IMG/VR virus record: IMGVR_UViG_3300043468_001861
Coordinates: 1 to 22,831 of that record
Length of the DNA stretch: 22,831 bases
Source of the DNA: a virus
Reading direction: 5' to 3' (one strand)
Shown: positions 7,344-15,800 of the stretch, piece after piece
How the letters are laid out: every line of letters begins with the position of its first letter
Numbering within the stretch: position 1 is the stretch's first letter
Notes under the pieces: generated by a model
What the model saw: only the letters and a program-made list of their open reading frames with translations
What the model was told of the DNA's origin: nothing
The model's database searches: none
Program-made: the position numbers and the translations under genes

Positions 7344-7739
7344 ATGCTCCCCTGGGAACGCGCCCGCAATTGGCATGACGAACACACCACCGAACCCTTC
7401 GAGTCCCTCCTCGCCTGGCACATGGCCCACGGCCTCGTTTTCAACACACCGCAAGTCTTCCTCCTCGCCCACGAAGTCCACTACGATCCCACCACCAACA
7501 CCATGACCTACGACCTCCCCCCCAACGCCTGGTTCGTCGAGCTCGCCGCCTCCGTCGGCCACACGAACCCCGTCCGCGAATTCATGCGCGTCGCCACACA
7601 CCCCCAAGAGTGGGCCATCTGGCACCGCCGCAACTCCTTCGAGCCCCACGCCTACCTCTGGCACAAACTCGCCCGCCGCGTCGGCCTTGGAGGGACGACC
7701 TCCGTGTCGTCCGTAGCTCACGAAAGGGGGGTAGAGTAA
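7344..7739 (+). CDS. Conserved-looking phage protein of unknown function (131 aa)
   Basis: The protein is 131 residues and rich in Trp, His and Pro. Segments such as FESLLAWHMAHGLVFNTPQV and REFMRVATHPQEWAIWHRR suggest a compact alpha/beta fold. I do not recognise the family. It lies between the fibre-like gene (five bases upstream) and a putative internal virion protein whose ATG overlaps its TAA (TAATG at 7737-7741), so it belongs to the late operon. The last 15 or so residues (LGGTTSVSSVAHERGVE) are encoded by a DNA segment with a perfect palindrome (7693-7712) that looks like a dispersed repeat captured into the reading frame. The original C terminus may therefore have been shorter. Confidence 0.6.
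   Translation: MLPWERARNWHDEHTTEPFESLLAWHMAHGLVFNTPQVFLLAHEVHYDPTTNTMTYDLPPNAWFVELAASVGHTNPVREFMRVATHPQEWAIWHRRNSFEPHAYLWHKLARRVGLGGTTSVSSVAHERGVE
7693..7712. repeat. REP-like palindrome GGACGAC-N6-GTCGTCC
   Basis: A perfect 7-bp inverted repeat around a 6-base loop (CTCCGT) sits inside the 3' end of the 131-residue gene. From memory, dispersed sequences containing this core occur in verrucomicrobial genomes. It could fold as a hairpin in the late mRNA just before the next gene. There is no U-run, so it is not an intrinsic terminator. Confidence 0.6.
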
Positions 7740-8761
7740 TGGGTGGCAAAGGACCTAAAAAACCAAAGATGCAGCCGGTGCCCGAGGCCGCCGAGCCGCT
7801 GGACTATGATAAAATGTTCAAGGCAGCGCGGGAGAACTCGCGCCTCATCAGTCAGGACCAGATCGACCAACTCAAATCGGCCTATCCCGAGTTTGAAAAG
7901 CTCCAACTCGGCACGATTGATAAAGTCTCAGCCAACCTCAACAACGAATCCTACCGCGAGGCCAAGTCCGGACTGGATGCGGTAGACCCCCGCAACAACG
8001 CAATCTCGAGGCAACTTAACGCCTCCGCCCTAGCCGATCTTCAACTCGGACGCGCTTTAAGCCCCGAGCAAGAACGCGCCGCCACCCAAGCTGCCCGGGC
8101 CGGAATGTCCGCCCGTGGCCTCGGCGTCGGCAACGCTGCCCTTGCCGCCGAAGTGCTCAACCGTGACGCCTACGCCAGCCAGCGCGAAGCGCAACGCCGC
8201 ACATTTGCAGGCGCTGTCATGGCCGACACGAATCAGACCGCCCTCAATGTCGCCAACCAGCGAATGAACTACGACCCCTACCAGAGGGCCTTTGCCCCCG
8301 GAGCCTCCTTCGGGCAAGGGCTGAGTGGCCAAGTGGGCGGAATGGTCGGCCAAGCCTACGGAACAGCTCTTAATACAGTTACAAACACAAATTCATTTAA
8401 CGCCAACATGCTTGAATCCCGCCGCAACACGGTGCAAAACAACAACGCCGCCCTCCAAAGCGCCTACATGGGAGCCAAGGCCAGCGAAAATGCCGCTAAC
8501 ATGGGCCTCCAGGGAGCCGCCATGGGAGCCAGCGCCGTCGTCGGAGCCGCCGCCGCCGCTTGCTGGATCGCCCGCGCCGCTTTCGGCACGGCCACCGCCC
8601 GGTGGAAGGACTACCGCCGCGCCATGCTCCGCCATGCCAGCGACCGCACCATCCGACTCTACTGCCAGCACGGCCAAGCCATCGCCGCCGCAATCACCAC
8701 CCCCCTCCGCCGCCTCGCCGCCCGCCTCACACTCCGCACACTTGAATGGTCCTGGAACTAA
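7739..8761 (+). CDS. Probable internal virion protein (340 aa)
   Basis: The protein is 340 residues. The N terminus is short and basic (MGGKGPKKPKMQ). Long Gln/Asn/Ala-rich helices follow (about 20-260, for example NSRLISQDQIDQLKSAYPEF and RNNAISRQLNASALADLQLG), then a Gly/Ala-rich hydrophobic stretch (about 250-275, GLQGAAMGASAVVGAAAAAC). A basic tail begins at Cys275: CWIARAAFGTATARWKDYRR. A Cys-Trp-Ile-Ala-Arg...Phe-Gly...Arg-Trp tail of this kind recurs at the ends of phage proteins in my experience, with unknown role. Helical Asn/Gln-rich proteins next to tail genes are often ejected or internal virion proteins. The start at 7739 overlaps the upstream stop. The last 16 bases overlap the YcaO gene, coupling virion and modification genes. 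Confidence 0.65.
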   Translation: MGGKGPKKPKMQPVPEAAEPLDYDKMFKAARENSRLISQDQIDQLKSAYPEFEKLQLGTIDKVSANLNNESYREAKSGLDAVDPRNNAISRQLNASALADLQLGRALSPEQERAATQAARAGMSARGLGVGNAALAAEVLNRDAYASQREAQRRTFAGAVMADTNQTALNVANQRMNYDPYQRAFAPGASFGQGLSGQVGGMVGQAYGTALNTVTNTNSFNANMLESRRNTVQNNNAALQSAYMGAKASENAANMGLQGAAMGASAVVGAAAAACWIARAAFGTATARWKDYRRAMLRHASDRTIRLYCQHGQAIAAAITTPLRRLAARLTLRTLEWSWN

Positions 8762-9918
8762 CAGAGAAAATCCGGCTCGAAGGAGCCCAACGCGCCTGCA
8801 CGCCAGAAGAAACTTTGGATCGTATGCGCCCGCATTTCCACACCGCAGGCATTACCCGCCTCGCCGAGATCACCGGGCTCGACCGCATCGGCATTTGTGT
8901 GGCTCAGTGCATGCGGCCCGACGCCATCGTTCTGGCCGTGGATTCCGGTAAAGGAGCCACCATCGAAGCCGCCAAATGCTCGGCCATGATGGAGGGCTTC
9001 GAGCGCCATGTCGGTGAAACCAGCCGCCCGCCCCACACCCTGGCCTCTGCCGCCCAACTCGGCGACCTCGCCGAGACCCGCTTGCCCATGATCAAAGGCG
9101 CGGTCTTCCACCCCTATGCCGTCATGCCCTGGACCGAGGTTTTGGGTCTGCGCAGCGGAGCGCCCCGCATGGTGCCCACCGACGCCGTGCGACTCATCGC
9201 CCGCCCCGATCCCGCTCCGCTGACCAGCCTGCCATTTGCCTACACCAGCAACGGCCTTTCCTCTGGCAACACTTACGCCGAGGCCGTCGCCGGGGGGCTC
9301 TACGAGTGCATAGAGCGCGACTGCACCGGCATCGCCCAGCGCCGCTTGCAGGATTTTCCACGCGTCGATCTCGACACCATCACCGACCCCACCGTCGCCC
9401 GCCTCGTCCGCACCCTGCGCGAGGCCGATGTCACCCCGGTCCTCATCGATGTCACCAGCGACATCGGCGTGCCCGCCTACATTTGCTACCTCATCGACTG
9501 CGACAAAGGATTTGGCGTCAACAAAGGCTACGCCGCCCACCTCGACCCCGCCATCGCTCAAGCCCGCGCCATCACCGAGACCATCCAAGCCCGCGCCGTC
9601 TGGATCGCTGGGAGCCGAGACGATTTCTTCCACCACCTCCACGAGAAGGTCAAATCCACCGACTCCGCTGCGGTCCTCGCCCGCCTCTACAAGTCCGCCA
9701 CCATCAGCGCCAACGCCCACCACGACCGCTCCGGCGAGACCTTTGAGGAGGACATCGACACCCTCCTCTCGATGCTCGAAGCCGCCGACATCCCCGAGCC
9801 GCTGGTTTACGAATTTGAACACCCCTATCCCTGCTCGGTCGTGCGAGTCATCGTGCCGACCCTCGAAGGCTACACCTTCGACTACGCCCAACCCGGCCCC
9901 CGCGCTCTTTCCAAATGA
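8746..9918 (+). CDS. ycaO: YcaO-family cyclodehydratase, TfuA-associated (putative thioamidase)
   Basis: The protein is 390 residues, about the usual length for stand-alone YcaO. The ATP/Mg-binding signatures are in order: SGKGATIEAAKCSAMMEGFE then Arg87 (Glu83, Glu86); SNGLSSGNTYAEAVAGGLYE then CIERD (Glu187, Glu190, Arg191); and RAITETIQARAVWIAGSRDD (Glu278, Gln281, Arg291). YcaO enzymes phosphorylate a peptide backbone amide with ATP. Those paired with TfuA install sulfur to give a thioamide. TfuA lies three genes downstream, with a sulfur carrier between, which favours thioamidation over azoline formation. The proline-rich tail of azoline synthetases is absent; this one ends GPRALSK. The ATG at 8746 lies inside the end of the virion gene, and the stop makes an ATGA overlap with the next ORF. 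Base and codon use match the neighbouring phage genes. The substrate is unknown. Ribosomal S12 methylthiotransferase accessory factor is only the family's historical label. Confidence 0.93.
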   Translation: MVLELTEKIRLEGAQRACTPEETLDRMRPHFHTAGITRLAEITGLDRIGICVAQCMRPDAIVLAVDSGKGATIEAAKCSAMMEGFERHVGETSRPPHTLASAAQLGDLAETRLPMIKGAVFHPYAVMPWTEVLGLRSGAPRMVPTDAVRLIARPDPAPLTSLPFAYTSNGLSSGNTYAEAVAGGLYECIERDCTGIAQRRLQDFPRVDLDTITDPTVARLVRTLREADVTPVLIDVTSDIGVPAYICYLIDCDKGFGVNKGYAAHLDPAIAQARAITETIQARAVWIAGSRDDFFHHLHEKVKSTDSAAVLARLYKSATISANAHHDRSGETFEEDIDTLLSMLEAADIPEPLVYEFEHPYPCSVVRVIVPTLEGYTFDYAQPGPRALSK

Positions 9919-10133
9919 CACCACAGCTCATCGCCTACCCGCCCACCCACGAAACGACTTACCATTACCGCATCGACGGCATTGAGCATTTGTCGCCGTG
10001 CGATGTGCGAATTTTGTTTCGAGACGGGAAATTTATCCGCACGGCCCTGCCTTTTCCCGAACCCTACGACTTAGAGCATTGGAAAATCCTCGGTCTGGTC
10101 GCCCAAGAAATCGAAAAATTCGCATCCAAATGA
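9915..10133 (+). CDS. Unknown 72-aa protein of the thioamidation cassette
   Basis: The protein is 72 residues, probably a small beta-beta-alpha unit. It has beta-like stretches (TTYHYRIDGIEHL; CDVRILFRDGKFIRTALPF), then an amphipathic helix (DLEHWKILGLVAQEIEKFAS). It has one Cys and no signal peptide or membrane segment. I recognise no family. Its ATG overlaps the YcaO stop and its TGA overlaps the sulfur-carrier start (ATGA at 9915 and 10130), so it is translated with the cassette. It could be a substrate-docking factor, a subunit that pairs with YcaO or TfuA, or the modification target. The sequence does not decide between these, and it lacks the leader/core look of a typical RiPP precursor. 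Confidence 0.7.
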   Translation: MTPQLIAYPPTHETTYHYRIDGIEHLSPCDVRILFRDGKFIRTALPFPEPYDLEHWKILGLVAQEIEKFASK

Positions 10134-10396
10134 CACTCAAAGTTGCTGACTTCCACACCCGCTTCACCGACGGCCTCCGCGAGATCATTTCCCCTGCGAA
10201 ATCCATGGAGGAACTCATGGATCACTTGGCAAAAATTTTCCCAGCCTACCACGCCGCCGTTTACTCCGACGGCAAAATCCCACGCTTTTACATAGTTTTC
10301 CGCAACGACGACGACATCCGCTACCTCGATGGCATGAAGACCTCCCTCTCCGAAAACGATACCGTCACCATCATGACCGCATTCGCCGGAGGCTAA
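10130..10396 (+). CDS. MoaD/ThiS-like sulfur-carrier protein
   Basis: The protein is 88 residues with the ubiquitin-like sulfur-carrier pattern. An N-terminal strand comes first, then a helix (SMEELMDHLAKIFPAYHAAV, about 25-44) and strands (RFYIVFRND). The IRYLDGMKTSLSENDTVTIM segment (63-82) closely follows the MoaD/CysO consensus, and a free C-terminal Gly87-Gly88 ends AFAGG. In this family the terminal Gly is adenylated by an E1-like enzyme and converted to a thiocarboxylate that donates sulfide. Encoded between YcaO and TfuA, it is the expected sulfur donor for thioamidation. The ATG at 10130 overlaps the previous TGA, and TfuA starts three bases after its TAA. It could instead serve molybdopterin or cysteine synthesis, but no such genes are nearby. 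No charging enzyme is in the window. Confidence 0.88.
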   Translation: MTLKVADFHTRFTDGLREIISPAKSMEELMDHLAKIFPAYHAAVYSDGKIPRFYIVFRNDDDIRYLDGMKTSLSENDTVTIMTAFAGG

Positions 10397-10399
10397 CCC

Positions 10400-11419
10400 A
10401 TGAAAATCTTTTTCGGCCCCACACGCCCCAGCAACATCCCCGCCGATACCGACCTCCGGCCCCCGGCGCAGCAAGGCGACATCGCCGCCGCCGCGCTCGA
10501 AGGGCCAGACACCCTCATTCTCCTCGACGGATTCTTTCACCAAAGCCTCGCGCCGTGGCATAAGGAAATCCTCTTCGCCATCGAGCAGGGTTGCCGCGTC
10601 ATTGGCGCAGGCAGCCTCGGAGCCCTCCGCGCTGTCGAGTGCGCCCGCTACGGAGCCGAGCCCGTCGGCCTCATCGCCGAATGGTATGCCGACGGCACCT
10701 GCACCGACGACGCCGATGTCGCCGTCGCCCACGGCCCCGCCAGCGAGGACTACAAAAGCTACACCATCCCCTTGGTGAACATCCGCGCCACGCTCGACGC
10801 CCTCTCCGCCGATGGGTTCCTCCCCACCGCCGAAGCCCGCAAGCACCTCGCTACCATCTCCCGCATCTACTACCCCGAGCGCACCTGGTCCGCCATTGAG
10901 GCCGTGCTACCGGCATTGGATTTCCAAGCACTCAAGCACAACCTCATCGATCAAAAAGCCAAAGACGCCGAAGCCGCCATCCGGCACGCCCAGCAAGCCC
11001 CGCCGCCCGCCACCCGCGATCTCCCCCGGCACATCCACACCGCCTATTTCACCGCCCTCCTCGCCAACGACCTCCCCTCCGCATCCGGCCAACGCCAGCA
11101 CCACCTCGCCAGCGAGACCGACCGCACCCTCGCCACCGACCGCCACCTCGTCGCCGAACTCGCCCAACTCCTCGGCATCGTCACCACCCCCGAGGACATC
11201 TTCGCCGCCAGCACCCGCATGTGGCACCGACTCGGCATCACCGATTCCGCCGCCGCCCAATCCTGGCTCAACGCCAATGCCTGGACGGACCAGCAATGGT
11301 TCGCCCACGCCCAGCGCGAAGCCCTCCGCCAAGCCGCCCGCGATTGGCACAACGCCACCGGAGCCTGCCTCGACACCGTCCCCCTCACCCTCGCCCACAA
11401 CCTCCTCAACCCCGCCTAA
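10400..11419 (+). CDS. tfuA: TfuA-like protein (ThiS-thiocarboxylate hydrolase partner of YcaO)
   Basis: The protein is 339 residues. The N-terminal TfuA domain is clear: FFGPTRPSNIPA, PPAQQGDIAAAALEGPDTLI, LDGFFHQSLAPWHKEIL (Asp43, Lys55), GAGSLGALRAVECARYGAEP (Ser72), then YADGTCTDDADVAVAHGP. Characterised TfuA proteins hydrolyse thiocarboxylated ThiS with a Ser-Lys pair and help YcaO bind its substrate. Ser72 and Lys55 are my candidates for that pair. The remaining 200 residues (about 140-339) are helical and Ala/His-rich and may dock the partner or substrate. The gene starts three bases after the sulfur-carrier stop and is followed three bases later by a virion-type gene; both junctions read TAACCCATG. 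Wobble use is like the rest of the late operon, so any transfer is not recent by this measure. Confidence 0.92.
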   Translation: MKIFFGPTRPSNIPADTDLRPPAQQGDIAAAALEGPDTLILLDGFFHQSLAPWHKEILFAIEQGCRVIGAGSLGALRAVECARYGAEPVGLIAEWYADGTCTDDADVAVAHGPASEDYKSYTIPLVNIRATLDALSADGFLPTAEARKHLATISRIYYPERTWSAIEAVLPALDFQALKHNLIDQKAKDAEAAIRHAQQAPPPATRDLPRHIHTAYFTALLANDLPSASGQRQHHLASETDRTLATDRHLVAELAQLLGIVTTPEDIFAASTRMWHRLGITDSAAAQSWLNANAWTDQQWFAHAQREALRQAARDWHNATGACLDTVPLTLAHNLLNPA

Positions 11420-11422
11420 CCC

Positions 11423-11944
11423 ATGCAATACGCCCCCGCCGTCACCGACCGCTCCGCCGAGATTTACGCCCAAGGAGCCAACAACGCCACGAACATCCGA
11501 GCCCAAGGCCAAGCCAACTTCCAAAACTCCCTCACCTCGTCCTTCAACACCGCCATGGGGATGGTGAATAGCAATATTCAAAAATCCGAAGAAAACCGCA
11601 TCGCCTCGGACGGCGCCAACGCCAAGTTCGACATGCTTAAGGATTACAAAAAAACCGACGGGCAGCCCCTTTTCACTCAAGAAACCATCGATAAATTCGA
11701 CACCATGCCGCTTGGCAAACGGCAAGGCATGGTCTCAACGGCTGAATCTGTCATGGATCACGACCTCAAGCGCTGGATGTATCAGACCCAATACAACGCC
11801 CAAGCCAACCGCGTGAACGCTAACATGCTCGCCCAGCAACCTGCTCCGAATCAGCAGCCCTACACCGGAGTGCCAGCAGCCGCCCCCACAGCCCAGCCGC
11901 AGGCCAATCCCGCCGGCGGGATCAACATGAACTTCGTCAAATAA
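11423..11944 (+). CDS. Probable small internal virion protein (173 aa)
   Basis: The protein is 173 residues. The first 60 or so are Asn/Gln/Ala-rich helix (AEIYAQGANNATNIRAQGQA, then FQNSLTSSFNTAMGMVNSNI), a middle charged helical region follows (about 70-130), and the C terminus is Pro/Ala/Gln-rich and low-complexity (QQPAPNQQPYTGVPAAAPTA). The helical Asn/Gln style resembles the 340-residue protein upstream of the cassette. The two may be functionally related internal virion proteins that became separated by the YcaO-TfuA genes. The ATG follows the TfuA stop by three bases. There is no enzymatic motif. It is a candidate neighbour substrate for thioamidation, on position alone. Confidence 0.6.
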   Translation: MQYAPAVTDRSAEIYAQGANNATNIRAQGQANFQNSLTSSFNTAMGMVNSNIQKSEENRIASDGANAKFDMLKDYKKTDGQPLFTQETIDKFDTMPLGKRQGMVSTAESVMDHDLKRWMYQTQYNAQANRVNANMLAQQPAPNQQPYTGVPAAAPTAQPQANPAGGINMNFVK

Positions 11945-11947
11945 CAT

Positions 11948-12814
11948 ATGGACGACCCCCTCCCCTCCGACCTAGACGCCTTCGCCCAGAACTACAATAT
12001 GCCCGGCGCCGTGCCTCCCCCGCCGGCCAAGGCATCCAAAGGCAACAGCTTTGACTTTGGCAGCATCGTCGTGCAATCCGCCGAGGATTTCGCCCGGTTG
12101 CCAGAGTCCCAAAAGCAACTCCTGCGGAACATGAAGCAGGGCATCCAATACACCCCGCAAGCCGCAGCCGAATTCGTCGAGACCTTCAACACCCGCGTCA
12201 TGGAGCAGTCCACGCCAAAAGCCCAAGCCGAGGCGTCCGCAGCTCAGTTATCGGCCCGCAAAACCCAACTCGATATCGGCAAGCTCGAGCAGGAGGCCAT
12301 CGCCAAGGCCAAAGAGCAGGCCGAGCTCAACACGCGCAAGCAGCTCGTCCTCGAAAAAATCGACAAATACACAACCCCAACAGGCCCAAACTCAACGCTT
12401 TTAACAGACCTTGTGGGCAAGTGGGACGGCACAGCCGGCGCTGCGATGGATTCTGCTGGCTGGGATGACCAACGAGCCGCCCAACGAGCCGATCTCGAGC
12501 GCCTCGTCAACAACGATGTCCTAGAGCTCACCAAATTCCTCAAGCCCGTTTCCCAGGACGAATTGAAATTCCTCAAAAGCATGAGCCCCCGCCTGCACCA
12601 GAACGACACCATCTGGAGGGAATATCTCCTCGACGCCAAGTCCCGCATCGAAGGCATGGGTGGATCCACTTCCGCCCCGCAAACAGCCGCTCCTCAAGCC
12701 GCCCCCGCACAACCCCAACAACCCGCCACCCAAAACATTCGCAAAACTCCAGCAGGCGACCTCATCCAACTTCCCAATGGCAAATACTATCCCGCTCAAT
12801 TCTACCGCCCTTGA
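11948..12814 (+). CDS. Probable virion protein with coiled-coil centre (288 aa)
   Basis: The protein is 288 residues. A Pro/Gly-rich start (about 1-35) is followed by helical segments. A long charged stretch at about 85-140 (KAQAEASAAQLSARKTQLDI, EQEAIAKAKEQAELNTRKQL) has coiled-coil character. The tail from about 235 is Ala/Pro/Gln-rich, ending in a short structured piece (GDLIQLPNGKYYPAQFYRP). No family is recognised. The ATG is three bases after the previous TAA. The 3' end overlaps the proposed start of the giant gene by 38 bases. It fits a small internal or connector protein set preceding a giant ejection protein, as in podovirus-like phages. Confidence 0.6.
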   Translation: MDDPLPSDLDAFAQNYNMPGAVPPPPAKASKGNSFDFGSIVVQSAEDFARLPESQKQLLRNMKQGIQYTPQAAAEFVETFNTRVMEQSTPKAQAEASAAQLSARKTQLDIGKLEQEAIAKAKEQAELNTRKQLVLEKIDKYTTPTGPNSTLLTDLVGKWDGTAGAAMDSAGWDDQRAAQRADLERLVNNDVLELTKFLKPVSQDELKFLKSMSPRLHQNDTIWREYLLDAKSRIEGMGGSTSAPQTAAPQAAPAQPQQPATQNIRKTPAGDLIQLPNGKYYPAQFYRP

Positions 12815-15800
12815 GGACAGGGAATATTCCCAAGATGAAGTAGATGCCATGGCAGCCGCCGAGCTGCCGGTGCAGGACGCCCCCATTCCCCCGAACGCCT
12901 CTACGGCAATCGCCGCAAGCGGAGCGCCTGAACAGACAGGCTCACCCGAACTGATCACCGGGGAGGGGGCTCTTTCTGCCCGTGGACCCGCCATGGGCCC
13001 CGTCGCACAGCTTGAAGATCGTGAATACACGGCCGAAGAAATCGACCTACTTGAGCAAGCCAACCAACCCAAAGGATATACTCAAGACGAGGTGGACAAA
13101 ATGGTCGTCGCCGCCCTTGAAGACCCAAACTACATCCCCACACGCGACGAGTATTTCGACCAAAAGGCCACCAAGGAGCGCCTCAAGGCCCAAGGCAAAA
13201 TCCCCGGCAATGGCGAGCTCGCCGCAAAAGCCGTCGGAGGCTTGTTTGTCAGCGCCTTTGATGCCTTCAACTCCACGCTCTTCTCGCCCGTAGAGACTCT
13301 CGCCAAATCCCCCGCCACGCTCCAGACCGGCATCGGCCGCGCTGCCCTTGGTGCCATGCAGCTCGGAGGCTGGGCCAAGCAGGCTCTGGAAGGCCAGCCT
13401 AAATATCTCAACGAGGCCACGGGAGAGTTTCTTTTTGCCGAGGCGCAAAACCCAATGATCCTCGCCGGGTTCCAAGAGCGATATCCAAATCAACCGATCC
13501 GCCCGACCAACGAGGAGGATCTTAAGGACTACGAATTTCAAAATCACATCAAAGAAAAAGGCATCGACGCTGAGTATCAAGCCCTCGGGCAAAAGACCGC
13601 CCCAACTGAGTTGCTCACCCGCGTGCTTACCGGCCGCAATCAGCAAGAGACGCCCATCGAGTCGCAGGCGCAGGTGCTTGAGATCGCCACCGACCCGACC
13701 AACCTCATCCCCTTCGGCGCCGGTGCAAAAACCCTCGGCCTCTCCCGAGGCATGAAGATCGTCAGTGCCAAGACCGCCAGCGGCATCGAAAAACTCGCAG
13801 GCGGCCTTGTCAAAGGTAACGACATCCTCGCCGAGCGTTTCGCCAGAGTCGTCACCGAAAAGACCGGCGTCAGCCCGCAAAACATCTCTGCCGCTGCAAA
13901 CGCCATGACCTTTGGCCGGAATGTCGGCATCGGCGGCGGTATCGCCATGGGTGCCACAGCCCTCGGAGCCCCGCCAGAAGTCAGCGCCACCATTGCCGGG
14001 TTCTACCCCGCCTACAAAGCAGGGCTCGGCGTGCTCCGCAAGATCGAGACCGGAGCCGGAGCCAGCAAGATCATCCTCCGCGAATCCGCCGACGCCACCA
14101 ATGGCCTGGACCAAGCCGCCCGAGCCGCCGTGTTGGCGAACCCCGCCGTGCCTTCCATTTTCAAAGAAGTCCTCGAGCGCCCAAGTCAGTTCGTGAGCAT
14201 CGAGTCCACGCCCGCCCGCCTCGCTGCAAATCAAGCCCTCTCGCCGCAGATGCGTGCCTTTATGGGCAAGCTCTCAAATCCCGCCATCGTCCAAGCGGTG
14301 CGTGGATCCAGCGCCCTCGCCACAGGTGCCGCAAAAGGTGCCGCAGCAAATGTTCCTTTCGCCCTCCTTGCAGCCAATGCCGGTCAGGACGAAGACGCCG
14401 CCGCCATGCTCGCCATGGGCGGAACCTTCGGCGCCCTGGGCGGAGGAGTGGACCGCTTCACCGGCCTCCAGCAACGCCGCCAACAAGCCGCCCTCAGCGA
14501 TGTGTCCCGCATGCTCGTCGATATCGAACTCAACGGCGGAGATGTCGGAAAAATGATGGCCACGCAGACGCCTGACAACCTCGTCAGGCTCGCCGCCATG
14601 CAGGGCACCTTCCGCAACGGTCTCGACTTCGTTCCCCTCAGCGCCGAGGAATACGCCAAAAATGTAGACGCCCAAGGCGGATCCGGAACCGCCGGCATGT
14701 TTGTGCAGGCCCCACTCGGCGAACGCGCCAAGGTCTTCATCAACCTCGACGCCCGCCGTGGAGGAGTCGAGCCCCACGAATTCGGCCACGCCCTCCTCGC
14801 CAGCGGAGCTCTCGATGGACAGCAAAAATACGCCGCCCGCGCCTGGGTCGATAAAACCTACGGCCCCGAAGGTGTCCAAGCCCGCGCCGCCGAATACGCC
14901 AGCAACATCATCCGAGGCAAAAACGCCAGCGCCTTCCCCGACGGCAACTTCGAGATCAGCCCCGGCACACTCACCGCCGAGATGGAGAACCTCAGCCAAG
15001 GCGGCCTCGCCCGAGGCGACATGGACGGCCTCGACTGGGCCCGCGACGAAATATTTGCTGAAACATTTGCCAAGGCCAGCAACACCATGGATTTCGCCGC
15101 CATCCGCCGAGGAGCCCCCGCCGGAGGCAACATGCTCACCTTCGCCGAGAGCGTCCTCGGAGCCCAAGCCCGCTCCCTCAGCGCCAGCGGTGTGCGCATC
15201 GACCCCCAGACCGGCCAAGCTCTCGACACCCCCGGCAGCCTCTTCAAAGAGAACCCAATCCTCGCCACCGACAAGGCCCTCCTCAACCAGCTCGGCACCT
15301 ACATCAACAACTACCGCCAGTGGGCCAACGACCCCACCCACGAAAAGCCCCGCCCAAACCGCATCGCCCCCAGCGGCCGCGCCAGCGACATCGCCAATAA
15401 CCCCCAGGTCACATTCTACGACCGAGGTGACGGCGTGAAGGCTACCACCTTTGCCACGCAAGACCCCGCCACCGGCCAAGCCATCCTCCGCGACCAGCGC
15501 GACCTCAACAAAGAACACGCCAAGGTCAAAGAGCAGATCCGAAACATCGTCGGCTCTAAACTCATTCCAGACTCCAACCCCGTCCTCGGCCCCAAGAAGA
15601 CCGCAGATGGCCGCGTCACCGTGCGAGGCCGAGTCCTCCCGCCCAGCTTCGATTTCCTTAATGGCTTCATGCCCCACATCCGCGCCTTCGCCCGTCAGTT
15701 CGAGGCCCTCGGAGCCGCTGGCGAGAGCATGCAGGTCCGCTACCACGCCATCGGCAGCGGAGACACCGGCGCCTTCCGAGTCAACCGCCTCGGCAACCTC

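Noticed and set aside
8758-9924. A 388-codon minus-strand open frame opposite ycaO
   Set aside because: It is a mirror of the YcaO gene, whose catalytic motifs are clear. The minus product is Gly/Val/Asp-rich with no recognisable motif.
9915-10133. The 72-residue ORF as a RiPP precursor peptide
   Set aside because: It has no Cys/Ser/Thr/Gly-rich core, no leader cleavage site such as GG or GA, and looks like a folded protein. The possibility is kept only as a hypothesis in the findings.
8746-11419. Reading the YcaO cassette as an azoline-forming RiPP cluster
   Set aside because: No E1-like partner protein, flavin dehydrogenase, transporter or leader-core precursor is present. TfuA and a Gly-Gly sulfur carrier point to thioamidation.
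12660-12776. An earlier in-frame ATG for the giant gene
   Set aside because: The added 39 residues are Pro/Lys/Asn-rich out-of-frame reading of the 288-residue gene. The ATG at 12777 precedes the first LEDREY repeat and needs only a 38-base overlap.
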